Part shown: positions 18,158 to 28,661 of the stretch, piece after piece
How the letters are laid out: each line of letters starts with the position of its first letter
How positions within the stretch are numbered: the first letter of the stretch is position 1
DNA from: Fibrella arboris
GTDB lineage: Bacteria > Bacteroidota > Bacteroidia > Cytophagales > Spirosomataceae
DNA length: 64,000 nucleotides
Assembly: GCF_041321095.1 (NCBI RefSeq)
Contig: NZ_JBGGWE010000007.1
Coordinates: forward strand, 124,001 to 188,000
Direction of reading: 5' to 3'
The notes under the pieces: generated by a model
Database searches by the model: none
What the model was told of the DNA's origin: nothing
What the model saw: the letters and a program-made list of their open reading frames with translations, nothing else
Program-made: the position numbers and the translations under genes

Positions 18158-21100
18158 ATGAGAAGCAAGCTTCTACAAATTACTTGCCTGTGCATGGTGT
18201 TTTTACTCGCAGGAGTAAGCACTTTCGCTCAGAGCCGGCGCGTTAATGGGCGCGTTACCGGTCCCGATGGCGGGGTGCCGGGTATCAACGTCGTAATAAA
18301 GGGCACCTCAACCGGTACATCTACGGATGCAGACGGCGGGTATAGCCTCAACTTGCGTGGGAATAGCGATGTGCTTGTTTTTTCTGGAATTGGCTTCAAA
18401 ACACAGGAAGTAACAGTAGGAAACCGTACGAGTGTCGATGTCACACTGGCTGAAGATGCATCCGTGCTGAACGAAATCGTAGTGACGGGTTATACCACGG
18501 ATGACCGTAGAAATGTAACAGGTGCCGTATCAACCGTAAAAGCACGTGCACTTCAGGTAACGCCTTCAGGTAACGTAGAACAGCAGTTGCAGGGCCGGGT
18601 ATCGGGTCTGACCGTTATTTCAAACGGACAGCCAGGCACGAGCAGTCAGGTACGTGTGCGTGGTTTTGGTGCCTTCGGTGGTAACGAACCGCTTTACGTA
18701 GTTGATGGGGTACCAGTAGGTTCAGTAAACATTGTGGCACCCGGCGACGTAGAAACAACAACCGTACTGAAAGATGCGGCCGCTGCCTCTATTTATGGAG
18801 CACGTGCTGCCAACGGTGTAATCGTTATTACAACCCGTAAAGGCTCAAAAACAGCTCGCAAGATGCAGGTGAGCTACGATGGCCAATATGGTGTAACTGA
18901 CCCGGGTACCGGCCAGTCGATGATGAATCCAACGGATTTTGCTACCTGGACCTGGAATGCTGCCCGCAATACAGCCTTGCAGAACGGCACTACGCCTTCA
19001 TTCAGTCACCCTCAATTTGGCACGGGTTCAACGCCTGTTATCCCCGACTATATTAACGTTGGTGGTGCTGCTGGCGTAGTAGGGTCGGTTGACTTAGCTG
19101 CGGCTAAACTGAAATACAATGTCGATCCCAAAGCTGGTGCTATCTATCAGGTAGTAAAAGCCAATAAAGAAGGTACAGACTGGTATAAAGCAATTACGCG
19201 GGTAGCTCCCGTTCAGCGGCATAGCCTTGGCTTCTCGGGAGCCGGTGAGTCTGCTCGTTATTATGTTGGCTTAAGTGCTCAAGATCAGGCCGGTATCCTG
19301 CTAAATAACAACTTTAGCCGCTACACATTCCGTGCAAATACTGAGTTCGACCTAGGTAAGAGAGTTCGTATCGGTGAAAACCTCCAGTTCACATACCTGT
19401 CTATATTAGGTCAGGGTGGTGGCAGCGGTGGCCAGGGTGTAGCAGCCGATGAGAATGACATCCTCCAGGCATTCCGTATGCCATCGATCATTCCAGTATA
19501 TGACGAATTTGGTGGCTATGCCGGTACAGCAGCGAAAGGATTCAACAACCCGCGTAACCCAGTTGCCTCACGCGCTGGTCAGGCTAACGACCGTAACTTT
19601 AACGTAAACGGTTTCGGTAACCTCTACCTGGAAGTTGACCCAATCGAGCACCTGACGCTGCGGAGCAGCCTTGGTGGCCAGTACAACAACTTCTACAGCT
19701 ACGGTTATAGCCGGTTGCAGTACGAAAACTCTGAAAACAACTCGGCCTTTGGCTACAACGAAGGCAGCGGATACTCGTTTGGTTGGACATTGACCAACAC
19801 GGCATCCTACAAGCGGAAGTTTGGCCAACACGCTGTTGACGTAATCGTTGGTCAGGAAGCCCTGAACACAGGTGCTGGTAGGAATATCAACGGGAATGGT
19901 CAGAACCCATTCTCAATTGACCCGAACTATATTACGCTGAATACGGTAGCCTCCACAGGTCGTACGGTCGGTAGCGGTCAGTTTAAAGGCGTTAATTTTT
20001 ACTCGCTGTTTGGCCGGGTAAACTATGTTTACAATGACAAGTACATTGTAACGGGTGTGATTCGTCGCGATGGTTCGTCACGCTTTGGGGCCAACAATCG
20101 GTACGGTGTATTCCCTGCGGCGTCTGTTGCCTGGCGTATGTCGTCAGAGCCATTCATGAAAAATTTACCCTGGGTAACGGATCTGAAATTGCGCGGCGGT
20201 TATGGTCTGATGGGTAACTCGAATAACGTAGATCCCAACAACCAGTACAGCCTCTACGCTGCTAGCCTGGGTAACTCGGCTTATGACATCAACGGCTCTA
20301 ACTCAAGCACAGTTGACGGTTATTACCGGTCACGGATTGGTAACCCCGATGCTAAATGGGAGACGTCGATCACCAGCAACATTGGTATTGATGGTTCATT
20401 CTTCAACAACCGCTTAGAAGTGGTGTTCGATATCTGGCGGAAAGACACCAAAGACCTGCTGTTCCAGGTGCCCATTCCTGACGTAATTGGTACCTACGCT
20501 TCTGCTCCTGCCGTTAACATTGGTGAGATGCGCAACCAGGGTATTGATATTCAGGTGATTGGACGTGGTAAAATTGGTCCAGAAGTGGGCTATGAAGCCA
20601 ACGTAACAGCTAGCTTCCTGAGCAATAAAATTGTTTCGCTGGCTCCTGGTATCACGTACCTGACTACCGTAAACCCTGCCTTCCGTGGTATCAACCCGAT
20701 TCGTAACCAACTGGGTTATTCGCTGTCTGCTTTCTATGGCTATCAGGTGTTAGGCTTATTCCAGAGCAAAGCTGAAGTAGATGGTGCTCCCACTCAGGAA
20801 GGTGCTGCTCCAGGCCGTTTCCGGTATGCTGATATCAACGGTGACGGTAAGATCACCGCTGATGACCGCACGTACCTGGGAAGCCCAGTGCCAAAATTCA
20901 CGGGTGGTTTGAACCTGAAGTTCACGTACAAAGCATTTGATATCGAAATGTACGGTTACACGTCGATTGGGAACAAAATTTTCAATCAATCGAAATGGTT
21001 CACCGATTTCTATCCATCGTTTGCTGGTGCTGCCATCAGCAACCGTGTGAAAAACTCGTGGTCAACGACAAACACATCGGCTACTATCCCCATTTTCGAG

Positions 21101-21394
21101 TCGGCGTCTAACTTCAGCACCAATACACAGTCGAACTCATACTATGTGGAGGACGGCTCATATTTCCGGATGCAGAACCTGTCAATCGGCTACAATCTGC
21201 CCAGCAGCCTGTTGACTCGCACTAAACTGCAGCGTCTGCGCGTGTTTGTGTCAACGAACAACCTGTTTACGATCACGAAATACCAGGGCCTTGATCCAAG
21301 TGTTGGTGGTAACGCTGATACGAACTTCGGTATCGATGTGGGTAACTACCCGATCACTCGTAGCGTACTGGGCGGTGTATCGCTGGCATTCTAA
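18158..21394 (+). CDS. SusC/RagA-family TonB-linked outer-membrane protein (left copy)
   Basis: A 1,078-residue TonB-dependent channel. Signal peptide ends at STFAQ; then a carboxypeptidase-regulatory-like domain (RRVNGRVTGPDGGVPGINVV), the segment VLNEIVVTGYTTDDRRNVTG, the plug (LQGRVSGLTVISNGQPGTS, YVVDGVPVGS, DAAAASIYGARAANGVIVI) and a long barrel. Typical late motifs VVFDIWRKDTKDLLFQVPIP and GRFRYADINGDGKITADDRT are present. It starts the left operon and is followed after 40 bases by SusD. Its right-hand paralog (25386-28661) has the same architecture. Substrate unknown. Confidence 0.96.
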   Translation: MRSKLLQITCLCMVFLLAGVSTFAQSRRVNGRVTGPDGGVPGINVVIKGTSTGTSTDADGGYSLNLRGNSDVLVFSGIGFKTQEVTVGNRTSVDVTLAEDASVLNEIVVTGYTTDDRRNVTGAVSTVKARALQVTPSGNVEQQLQGRVSGLTVISNGQPGTSSQVRVRGFGAFGGNEPLYVVDGVPVGSVNIVAPGDVETTTVLKDAAAASIYGARAANGVIVITTRKGSKTARKMQVSYDGQYGVTDPGTGQSMMNPTDFATWTWNAARNTALQNGTTPSFSHPQFGTGSTPVIPDYINVGGAAGVVGSVDLAAAKLKYNVDPKAGAIYQVVKANKEGTDWYKAITRVAPVQRHSLGFSGAGESARYYVGLSAQDQAGILLNNNFSRYTFRANTEFDLGKRVRIGENLQFTYLSILGQGGGSGGQGVAADENDILQAFRMPSIIPVYDEFGGYAGTAAKGFNNPRNPVASRAGQANDRNFNVNGFGNLYLEVDPIEHLTLRSSLGGQYNNFYSYGYSRLQYENSENNSAFGYNEGSGYSFGWTLTNTASYKRKFGQHAVDVIVGQEALNTGAGRNINGNGQNPFSIDPNYITLNTVASTGRTVGSGQFKGVNFYSLFGRVNYVYNDKYIVTGVIRRDGSSRFGANNRYGVFPAASVAWRMSSEPFMKNLPWVTDLKLRGGYGLMGNSNNVDPNNQYSLYAASLGNSAYDINGSNSSTVDGYYRSRIGNPDAKWETSITSNIGIDGSFFNNRLEVVFDIWRKDTKDLLFQVPIPDVIGTYASAPAVNIGEMRNQGIDIQVIGRGKIGPEVGYEANVTASFLSNKIVSLAPGITYLTTVNPAFRGINPIRNQLGYSLSAFYGYQVLGLFQSKAEVDGAPTQEGAAPGRFRYADINGDGKITADDRTYLGSPVPKFTGGLNLKFTYKAFDIEMYGYTSIGNKIFNQSKWFTDFYPSFAGAAISNRVKNSWSTTNTSATIPIFESASNFSTNTQSNSYYVEDGSYFRMQNLSIGYNLPSSLLTRTKLQRLRVFVSTNNLFTITKYQGLDPSVGGNADTNFGIDVGNYPITRSVLGGVSLAF

Positions 21395-21434
21395 TGACAA
21401 AGGGATTTTTACCCGTTCAAAACTTAATCACACA

Positions 21435-23186
21435 ATGAGAAACAATATAAAACTCTTAATTCTAGGGGTTACTACTACCCTGGGCTTAGTGACTGTTTCC
21501 TGTAAAGACACTTTCCTGGAAGTGCCCGTTACCGGACAGTTGGCTGGGGCTCAGCTTAGTTCAAAAGCAGGTATCGAAGGGTCTTTGATTGCTGCATACT
21601 CAATCCTGAACGGTCGTGGCGATCGTCTGGCGTCTTTCAATAACTGGGTGTGGGGTGGTATTCGTGGTGGTGATGCCAACAAAGGCACTGACCCGGGTGA
21701 CTTCTCAACGATCAACCCACACCAGCGCTTCGAGACCAACTCGTCGAGCGGTGAGATCGGCGGTACATGGCAGCGGAAGTACGAAGGCATTAGCCGGGCT
21801 AACACCACGCTGAATCTCCTGAAGACTCCACCGGCTGACATGTCGGCTGATGATCAGAAGCGGATCGGCGCTGAAGCTCGTTTCCTGCGTGGTCTGTATT
21901 ATTTCGATCTGAAACGCCTGTTTGGTGATGGAGCGCCATATATCGATGAAACAGTTGATTATGGTACTGGTATCGAGAAAGTAGCCAATGGTACGAGCTT
22001 ATGGCCAAAAATTGAAGCTGATGCTAAGTTCGCCTACGATAACCTGCCAGAAACACAGGCAGCTGCTGGTCGGGTGAACAAATGGGCCGCGGCTTCTCAA
22101 CTGGCTAAAGTGTATCTCTATCAGAAAAAATACACCGAAGCAAAAGCGCTTTTCGATCTGATCATTGCCAATGGTAAAACAGCAAACGGAAAGAAATATG
22201 GCCTCGTTGCTAAGTATGCGGATCTTTTCAGAGCGTCGAATGACAACAATGAAGAGTCGATCTTCGCTATTCAGGCTGCTGCCAACACGGGTAGTGTAAA
22301 CAACGCCAACCCAGAGTTTGACCTGAACTTCCCATACAACACCGGTCCAAACGGTCCAGGTAACTGCTGCGGATTCAACCAGCCAAGCTTCGAATACGGA
22401 AACTCGTTCCGTACAGATGCCAACGGCCTCCCGTTGCTTGATGGTTCATATAACTCAGCTGCCAACGCGGTAAAAACGGACATGGGTATCTTGTCGAAAG
22501 ATGCTTTCACGCCTGACGCTGGTAACCTCGATCCACGGATTGACCACACGATCGGTCGTCGGGGTATTCCTTACCTCGACTGGCAGAATCACCCAGGTGC
22601 CGACTGGATTCGTAACCAGCCAAACGGTGGCCCTTACTCGCCCAAGAAGTTCACATATTACAAGTCGGACGTTGGTTCCTTACAGGACAACAGCTCATGG
22701 ACACCTGGTTATACAGCGCTTAACGTACCCATTATCCGGTACGCCGATGTGCTGCTGATGGCTGCTGAAGCTGAAATTGAAGTAGGTAGCCTCACCAAGG
22801 CGATGGAATATGTTAACCTGGTGCGTAACCGGGCTGCTAACCCTGCCGGCTTTGTTGCATCTGGCGGTAAACCTGCTGCTAAGTATACGATCAGTCCGTA
22901 TCCTGCTTCTGTATTTGCCAACAAAGCCTCGGCTACTACGGCCGTGCGTTTCGAGCGTCGCTTGGAGCTGGGTGATGAAGGGCACCGTTTCTTCGACCTG
23001 GTTCGCTGGGGTATTGCCGCAACAACGATCAACGCCTACTTGCAGTATGAAGGAGCCAAAGAGCGGCTCCCAACTACACTGGGTGGTGCAACGTTTACGG
23101 CAGGTAAAAACGAACTGCTACCTGTACCCCAGGCACAGATCGATATTCAAGGCACTAGCGTATTGAAGCAGAACCCAGGGTTCTAA
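21435..23186 (+). CDS. SusD/RagB-family outer-membrane lipoprotein (left copy)
   Basis: A 583-residue lipoprotein. I chose the ATG at 21435 because it puts the lipoprotein signal at the N-terminus (MRNNIKLLILG...LGLVTVSC, lipidated Cys23); the frame is open further upstream into the SusC gene but reads as nonsense. The mature protein starts KDTFLEVPVTGQL, as in many SusD proteins, has TPR-like helices (RGLYYFDLKRLFGDGAPYID) and the C-terminal RagB/SusD segment with RFERRLELGDEGHRFFDLVR and the final QAQIDIQGTSVLKQNPGF. It works as the lid of the SusC channel encoded just upstream. Confidence 0.95.
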   Translation: MRNNIKLLILGVTTTLGLVTVSCKDTFLEVPVTGQLAGAQLSSKAGIEGSLIAAYSILNGRGDRLASFNNWVWGGIRGGDANKGTDPGDFSTINPHQRFETNSSSGEIGGTWQRKYEGISRANTTLNLLKTPPADMSADDQKRIGAEARFLRGLYYFDLKRLFGDGAPYIDETVDYGTGIEKVANGTSLWPKIEADAKFAYDNLPETQAAAGRVNKWAAASQLAKVYLYQKKYTEAKALFDLIIANGKTANGKKYGLVAKYADLFRASNDNNEESIFAIQAAANTGSVNNANPEFDLNFPYNTGPNGPGNCCGFNQPSFEYGNSFRTDANGLPLLDGSYNSAANAVKTDMGILSKDAFTPDAGNLDPRIDHTIGRRGIPYLDWQNHPGADWIRNQPNGGPYSPKKFTYYKSDVGSLQDNSSWTPGYTALNVPIIRYADVLLMAAEAEIEVGSLTKAMEYVNLVRNRAANPAGFVASGGKPAAKYTISPYPASVFANKASATTAVRFERRLELGDEGHRFFDLVRWGIAATTINAYLQYEGAKERLPTTLGGATFTAGKNELLPVPQAQIDIQGTSVLKQNPGF

Positions 23187-23214
23187 GCAGTAGTCAGCTA
23201 TAAGTCGAACTTTG

Positions 23215-23250
23215 AAAAGTGGGCTGGTCATTGTACCAGCCCACTTTTTT
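23215..23250 (+). terminator. Terminator of the left SusC-SusD operon
   Basis: A perfect 14-bp stem, AAAAGTGGGCTGGT (23215-23228) with 23235-23248, a 6-base loop, then a T run to 23250. It begins 28 bases after the SusD stop. Confidence 0.9.
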
Positions 23251-23498
23251 GTTGGGGCTTATGGTTGGATGAGCGGTTAAGTTTACTCTGCTATAACCTA
23301 GCTCGCCGGCTTGATCTGGCACAGTACCTTATGGGTCTGAATGCATCGTATCCAGACAGCATAACGTATGCAAGGGCCGCAAACTACCAAGGTCTTGCAA
23401 AGTGCGTTAGGGACCGGGAATAGCGCAATTTGCTTTCATGAGTTCCTTCCTGTGTCTGGCGGAAGCAACGCATTGATTTGCTACTGTTCGGCCAACAA
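23251..23498. other. Gene-free spacer at the axis of the mirror-image locus
   Basis: About 250 bases between two terminators, between the 3' ends of the two SusD genes. No credible open reading frame, tRNA or repeat end was recognised. It contains the centre of symmetry of the inverted locus (about 23.4 kb), but no obvious inverted repeat marks the join. Confidence 0.6.
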
Positions 23499-23532
23499 AA
23501 AAGGGCCAGCCTCCTAAGAAGCCGGCCCTTTT
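23499..23532 (-). terminator. Terminator of the right SusC-SusD operon
   Basis: AAAAGGGCCAGC (23499-23510) pairs with GCCGGCCCTTTT (23521-23532) with one mismatch and a 10-base loop. It lies just downstream of the minus-strand SusD stop at 23554. A full AACGTACCT word sits between hairpin and stop at 23542-23550. Confidence 0.85.
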
Positions 23533-23553
23533 ACTGGCACTAACGTACCTGGA

Positions 23554-25302
23554 TTAATAGCCAGGGTTTTGCTTCAGCACGCTGGTGCCCTGCAGGTCAA
23601 TTTGAGTTTGTGGCAACGGCAGGTATTCATTTTTACCTGCGGTGAACACCGCCCCGCTGTATGCATTCGACAACTTGGTTTTCTCGTATGTCAGGAAGGC
23701 CGTCAGGGTTGGCTCGGCAATACCCCAGCGAACCAAATCGAAGAACCGTTGACCTTCTTCAGCCAGTTCGAGTTTGCGCTCGAACCGTACCGTTGACCGG
23801 GCCAGTGCCTGCGAAGCAAAGGATGCCGCCGGATACACGCTGATTACATACTTAGCCGCCGGTTGGCCAGCCGCTGTCATCACAAAACCAGCTGGGTTAG
23901 CTGCGCGTGTACGAACCAGGTTCGTGTATTCCATGGCCTTCGCAAGGCTACCAACTTCTACTTCAGCCTCAGCAGCCATCAGCAGCACATCTGAATAACG
24001 CATCAGGACTATGTTAGTGGCTGACCAGCCTTTTGTCCAGTTCGATACGTCGGCAACCTTACCCTGTTGGGCCAGATAGAAAACGTACTTCTTCGTAGAG
24101 TAAGGACCACCGAATGCCTGGTTACGAGTCCATGCGCTGGTGAAATCGCCATAATCCAGGTAAGGAATACCCCGACGGCCAACCGTATGGTCTAAGCGTG
24201 GGTCCAGGTTACCAGCGTCTGGCGTAAACGGATCACCGGGCAGCAGACCCATATCGGTCTTTATCTCATTTGCGCTGTTATCGTAGGCACCGTTAGCCAG
24301 GGCAATATCAACGGGTAGCCCGTTGGCATTTGTCCGGAACGAGTTAGCCAGGTCAAAGCTGGGCTTGAAAAAGTCGCAGCAAGTAGCACCAATCCCCGCG
24401 CTATACGGATAGTTCAGGTTCAAGTCGCCAGAGGCGGCATCTGAACTACCGGCGTTTGCAACGTTCTGCGTCGAGAAAACGGCTTCTTCGCTGTTCTCGT
24501 TGGCGGCATTAAACACTTGGGCGTACTGAGGCACCAGCCCATACTTTTTGCCATTGGTCGTTTTGCCGTTGGCAATGATCAGATCATACAACGCTTTCGC
24601 TTCCGTGTATTTCTTCTGATACATGTACGTTCTAGCCAGGTAAGCTGCCGCTGCCCATTTGTTGGCCCGTCCAGCCTGCGAATTTGTTTCTGCCAGATTG
24701 TCGTAGGCGTATTTGAAATCGGCTTCAATTTTTGGCCAGATGTCCGTGTTGTTCTGAACCGTTGTGATGCCGGCACCGTAATCGACAGTTTCGTCGATGT
24801 AAGGTACCATGTTGAAAGTCCGCTTCAGATCGAAATAATACAGACCACGCAGGAAACGAGCCTCTCCCGACACTTGCTGCTTAATGGCAGCCGTGACAGT
24901 AGGGTCGGCCGATGGAATGAGCCGAAGCACCGAGTTGGCCCGGCTTACACCTTCATAAAGCATCTGCCAGCGAGAGTTCACTTCGGCGCTGGAGGCATTG
25001 ATCAGATACGTTTCAAAGGGCGTGATCGCGTTGAAGTCGGCGGGGTCAGATCCTTTGTTGGCATCGCCGCCCATAATACTGCCATATACCCAGTTGGTAG
25101 GGCTGGCCGTTTGCGTATAGCCCCGGCCGTTCAATTCAGCATAGGCGCTGATCAGAAGGCCCTGCAAGCCGTTGCTGGTCGTCAGGAGCGTGTTTACCAA
25201 CTGACCAGTCGGTGCCACGTTCAGAAACGAATCTTTACAGGCTATTGAAATGCCCGTCAGCATCAGCACCGTGCCAATCCCTGTTATGAATGTCTTTTTC
25301 AT
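23554..25302 (-). CDS. SusD/RagB-family outer-membrane lipoprotein (right copy)
   Basis: A 582-residue lipoprotein, paralog of the protein encoded at 21435-23186. Signal MKKTFITGIGTVLMLTGISI-AC, lipobox SIAC. Shared landmarks in the same order include KDSFLNVAPTGQLVNTLLT, RFLRGLYYFDLKRTFNMVPYID, KKYTEAKALYDLIIANGKTT and the C-terminal LPQTQIDLQGTSVLKQNPGY. It follows its SusC partner by 83 bases on the minus strand and ends at a hairpin. Expected to bind ligand on the cell surface with that SusC; substrate unknown. Confidence 0.95.
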   Translation of the reverse strand: MKKTFITGIGTVLMLTGISIACKDSFLNVAPTGQLVNTLLTTSNGLQGLLISAYAELNGRGYTQTASPTNWVYGSIMGGDANKGSDPADFNAITPFETYLINASSAEVNSRWQMLYEGVSRANSVLRLIPSADPTVTAAIKQQVSGEARFLRGLYYFDLKRTFNMVPYIDETVDYGAGITTVQNNTDIWPKIEADFKYAYDNLAETNSQAGRANKWAAAAYLARTYMYQKKYTEAKALYDLIIANGKTTNGKKYGLVPQYAQVFNAANENSEEAVFSTQNVANAGSSDAASGDLNLNYPYSAGIGATCCDFFKPSFDLANSFRTNANGLPVDIALANGAYDNSANEIKTDMGLLPGDPFTPDAGNLDPRLDHTVGRRGIPYLDYGDFTSAWTRNQAFGGPYSTKKYVFYLAQQGKVADVSNWTKGWSATNIVLMRYSDVLLMAAEAEVEVGSLAKAMEYTNLVRTRAANPAGFVMTAAGQPAAKYVISVYPAASFASQALARSTVRFERKLELAEEGQRFFDLVRWGIAEPTLTAFLTYEKTKLSNAYSGAVFTAGKNEYLPLPQTQIDLQGTSVLKQNPGY

Positions 25303-25385
25303 TGTACTAATGTTTGTAACAGATAATTCGTGAGTGTTTGGTCTGATCAGCCTGTACTGGTGGGCGACCAGACCAATTGACAGTG

Positions 25386-28300
25386 TTAGAAACCGATGCT
25401 GAGACCAGCGTTGTAGCTGCGCGTAATAGGGTAGTTACCCACGTCGATACCGAAGTTCTGGTCAGCTGCTCCACCAACACCTGGGTCCAGACCTTTGTAG
25501 CCCGTTACGGTAAAGATGTTGTTGGCTGCCAGCGAGAAACGCACACGGCTCAGGCCAATCTTGCCAAGCAAAGCAGGGGGCAGGGTGTAACCGATCGTGA
25601 CGTTCTGCATCCGCAGGTACGAACCGTTCTCAACGTAGAAAGAGTTAGGTACGTTGTTGGTGCTGAAGTTGGCAACATCCTCGAAAATTGGCTGCGTGGT
25701 GTTGGTGTTCGTCGGTGTCCATGAGTCTTTTACCCGTGCGCTGATAGCGGCCCCTGAGAACGATGGATAGAAATCGGTGAACCATTTCGACATGTTGAAG
25801 ATCTTATTGCCCAGAGACGCATACAGGTACGTTGCCAGGTCAAATCCTTTGAATGTCACGCGAAGGTTTACACCACCAGTGAACTTGGGCACTGGACTGC
25901 CCAGGAACGTGCGGTCGCTGTTGTCAATTTTGCCGTCACCATTTACGTCCTGGTACCGGAAACGACCCAGACCTGCACCTTCCTGCGTTGGGGCAGAGTT
26001 GATCTCTTCTCTTGTCTGGAACAAGCCAATCACGTTATAGCCGAAGAACGAAGCCAGAGGCTGGCCTGGCGCGTTCCGGGTTTCTGGTAACGATAACCGG
26101 TTTGTACCTGGCGCTACGTCGAAATAAGGAACACCTGGAGCCAGCGACTGAATCTGGTTTTGCAGGAAGCTACCCGTTACGTTCAATTCATACCCCACAC
26201 CGCTGGCCGCTACATTACCACGGGTAATTACCTGAACGTCGATACCCTGGTTGCGCATGCTGGCAATATTAACCGATGGCGCTGTGGCACGTTGGCCAAC
26301 TACACCCGGAATGGGCACCTGGAACAGCAGGTCTTTGGTGTCTTTCCGCCAGATGTCGAAGATCACGTCCAGTTTACCATTCAGGAACGAACCATCAATA
26401 CCCAGGTTGGTGGTGGTACTGGTTTCCCATTTAGCATCGGGGTTACCAATTCGGCTCCGGTAGAAGCCCGCATCAACGGCTGAGTTAGTACCCCCGATAT
26501 CGTACGAGTTGGCAATGTTCGACTGGTAAAGGCTATACTGGTTGTTGGGGTCCACGTTGTTTGAGTTACCCATTTGACCCCAGCCACCACGAATTTTCAG
26601 ATCCGTTACGAAAGGAACATCTTTCATGAACGGCTCGGCCGATAAACGCCAGGCTGCCGAGATAGCGGGGAACACCCCATACCGGTTAGTGGCACCGAAG
26701 CGTGACGAACCATCACGACGAATCACACCCGTAATGATGTACTTATCGAGGAGGCTGTAGTTAACCCGGGCAAACTGTGAATAGAAGTTCACCCCGCTAA
26801 ACAGATCGCTGTTCGATTGCCGGCCAGAGGCCGCTGAGGTCGTGATGTTGGCATAGTTCGGATCCGTTGAGAACGGGTTCAGGCCCACACCGCTCAGGTT
26901 ACGCCCGAAACCGGTATTCAGTGCTTCCAGACCAGCTAACAGGTCAATGCTGTGGATGTCGAATTTACGCTTGTACTGAGCTGTATTCGTAAACGTCCAG
27001 GCAATGCTGTAACCGGCTCCTTCGTTGATGCGGAAGCCACCATTATTGCCTTCTGCGTTTTCGTAGGTGTTGCGCGAAGTAGTCTTGTTGTAATAGTTCG
27101 ACAAGGCGCCACCAATGCTGCTACGGATGGTCAGGTCAGGAATGATGTCATATTCCAGGTAAGCATTGCCAAAGAATCCGATGTTGAAGTTCCGGTTGTT
27201 CTTCGCTCCGTCGCGGGCAGCTACCGGGTTAACAGGGTTGTTGAACCCTTTTGCTGCCGTACCCGCATACCCACCGAATACGTCGTATACAGGGATGATT
27301 GGCGCAATCCGGAAGGCCGTCAGGATATCGCTTTCTTCCTGCGACAGGTTCTGACCGGCGTTACCACCTACCTGACCAGAGTTGTCGATATAGGTTGCCT
27401 GCAGGTTTTCGCCAAAGCGTAGTTTTTTGTTTTTCAGAATATCGAATTCTGAGTTTGCCCGGAAGGTGTAGCGGCTGAAGTTATTGTTCAGCAGAATACC
27501 CGCCTGCGTTTGCTGACTGACGCTTATATAATACCGGCTGCTTTCACTACCACCCGAGAAGCCCAGTGTGTGGCGCATTATCGGCGCAGTGCGCGTGATA
27601 GCCTTGTACCAGTCTGTACCAGCCTGATTGGCCCGGGTTACCTGATAGATGCCGCCAAGCGAGGCATCAACGTTATACTTGGCCCGTTCAGCAGCCAGAT
27701 CGACACCACCAGTTACCCCAAAACGGTTGCCAACCTGCAGGTATTCGGGCAATACAGGGGTAAGGCCCTGGCCATACTGTCCGCTGGCGATCCCCGTAAA
27801 ACTGTTCGGGCCAATCGTGCCACCATTAGCCAGGATTCTGTTCCGCACAGCATTCCAGGTCCAGTCGGCCTGTTCCTGCGGATTCAGGACGGCTGGTGCT
27901 TTACCTGGATCGGTAATGCCATATAACCCATCATACGATACCGTCAGACGCTGCGTTTTGCGCTGCCCTTTTTTCGTCGTTACTACGATCACGCCGTTGG
28001 CCGCCCGTGCACCATAAATAGAAGCCGCCGCCGCATCTTTCAAGACAGTAGTTGTCTCGATGTCGTCGGGAGACAGGTTACCAATACCACCCGTAGGCAC
28101 CCCGTCAACAACGTAGAGAGGCTGATTACCGCCAAAAGCACCAAAACCACGTACCCGGATGGTGTTGTTAGCCCCAGGCTGACCGCTGGCAATAACCGTT
28201 ACCCCGGCTACACGACCCTGCAACTGCGTTTCTACGTTGGCCGAAGGAACTACAGCCAGGTCACGTGACTTCACCGTCGATACTGCACCGGTGTTGTCGC

Positions 28301-28661
28301 GCTTGCTGTCGGTAGAGTAACCCGTTACCACCACTTCGTTCAGCGTTGAGGCCTCTTCCTGTAGCTGAACAGCCACTGTTGTGCGGGTACCAATGGTCAC
28401 GTCTGTTGATTTGTAACCAATGGCCGACACTGTAATAACATCTGCCGAACCACGCAGTGTAAGGGCAAATGCCCCGTTGGCATCTGTAGTAGTACCCACG
28501 GTTGTTCCCTTGACAACAACAGTAGCACCAGGAACCGGGTCAGTATTACTAGTCACTGTCCCGGTTACCCGGCGATCCTGTGCCATCACACTCGTGCTCC
28601 AGAGTAGTACGAATGCCCCCAGTAATATATACCTGAAGGAATTGTAAAATTTTGTGTTCAT
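25386..28661 (-). CDS. SusC/RagA-family TonB-linked outer-membrane protein (right copy)
   Basis: A 1,091-residue TonB-dependent channel, paralog of the protein at 18158-21394. Signal peptide ends at STSVMAQ; then the regulatory-like domain (RRVTGTVTSNTDPVPGATVV), TLNEVVVTGYSTDSKRDNTG, the plug (LQGRVAGVTVIASGQPGANN, YVVDGVPTGGIG) and the barrel, with the shared late motifs IFDIWRKDTKDLLFQVPIPG and GRFRYQDVNGDGKIDNSDRT. The 5' end faces the right VCBS gene across an A+T-rich divergent spacer. The pair of SusC proteins may take up related but distinct ligands. Confidence 0.96.
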   Translation of the reverse strand: MNTKFYNSFRYILLGAFVLLWSTSVMAQDRRVTGTVTSNTDPVPGATVVVKGTTVGTTTDANGAFALTLRGSADVITVSAIGYKSTDVTIGTRTTVAVQLQEEASTLNEVVVTGYSTDSKRDNTGAVSTVKSRDLAVVPSANVETQLQGRVAGVTVIASGQPGANNTIRVRGFGAFGGNQPLYVVDGVPTGGIGNLSPDDIETTTVLKDAAAASIYGARAANGVIVVTTKKGQRKTQRLTVSYDGLYGITDPGKAPAVLNPQEQADWTWNAVRNRILANGGTIGPNSFTGIASGQYGQGLTPVLPEYLQVGNRFGVTGGVDLAAERAKYNVDASLGGIYQVTRANQAGTDWYKAITRTAPIMRHTLGFSGGSESSRYYISVSQQTQAGILLNNNFSRYTFRANSEFDILKNKKLRFGENLQATYIDNSGQVGGNAGQNLSQEESDILTAFRIAPIIPVYDVFGGYAGTAAKGFNNPVNPVAARDGAKNNRNFNIGFFGNAYLEYDIIPDLTIRSSIGGALSNYYNKTTSRNTYENAEGNNGGFRINEGAGYSIAWTFTNTAQYKRKFDIHSIDLLAGLEALNTGFGRNLSGVGLNPFSTDPNYANITTSAASGRQSNSDLFSGVNFYSQFARVNYSLLDKYIITGVIRRDGSSRFGATNRYGVFPAISAAWRLSAEPFMKDVPFVTDLKIRGGWGQMGNSNNVDPNNQYSLYQSNIANSYDIGGTNSAVDAGFYRSRIGNPDAKWETSTTTNLGIDGSFLNGKLDVIFDIWRKDTKDLLFQVPIPGVVGQRATAPSVNIASMRNQGIDVQVITRGNVAASGVGYELNVTGSFLQNQIQSLAPGVPYFDVAPGTNRLSLPETRNAPGQPLASFFGYNVIGLFQTREEINSAPTQEGAGLGRFRYQDVNGDGKIDNSDRTFLGSPVPKFTGGVNLRVTFKGFDLATYLYASLGNKIFNMSKWFTDFYPSFSGAAISARVKDSWTPTNTNTTQPIFEDVANFSTNNVPNSFYVENGSYLRMQNVTIGYTLPPALLGKIGLSRVRFSLAANNIFTVTGYKGLDPGVGGAADQNFGIDVGNYPITRSYNAGLSIGF

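Noticed and set aside
21246..21434. A longer SusD frame starting inside the SusC gene
   Set aside because: The 63 extra residues are out-of-frame SusC sequence; the ATG at 21435 gives a proper lipoprotein signal.
23251..23498. Possible mobile-element ends at the axis of the inverted locus
   Set aside because: No inverted terminal repeat, target duplication or transposase remnant was seen.
24517..25248. A 243-codon open frame on the plus strand
   Set aside because: It lies wholly opposite the right SusD gene, has no recognisable domain, and the minus-strand protein is a clear family member.
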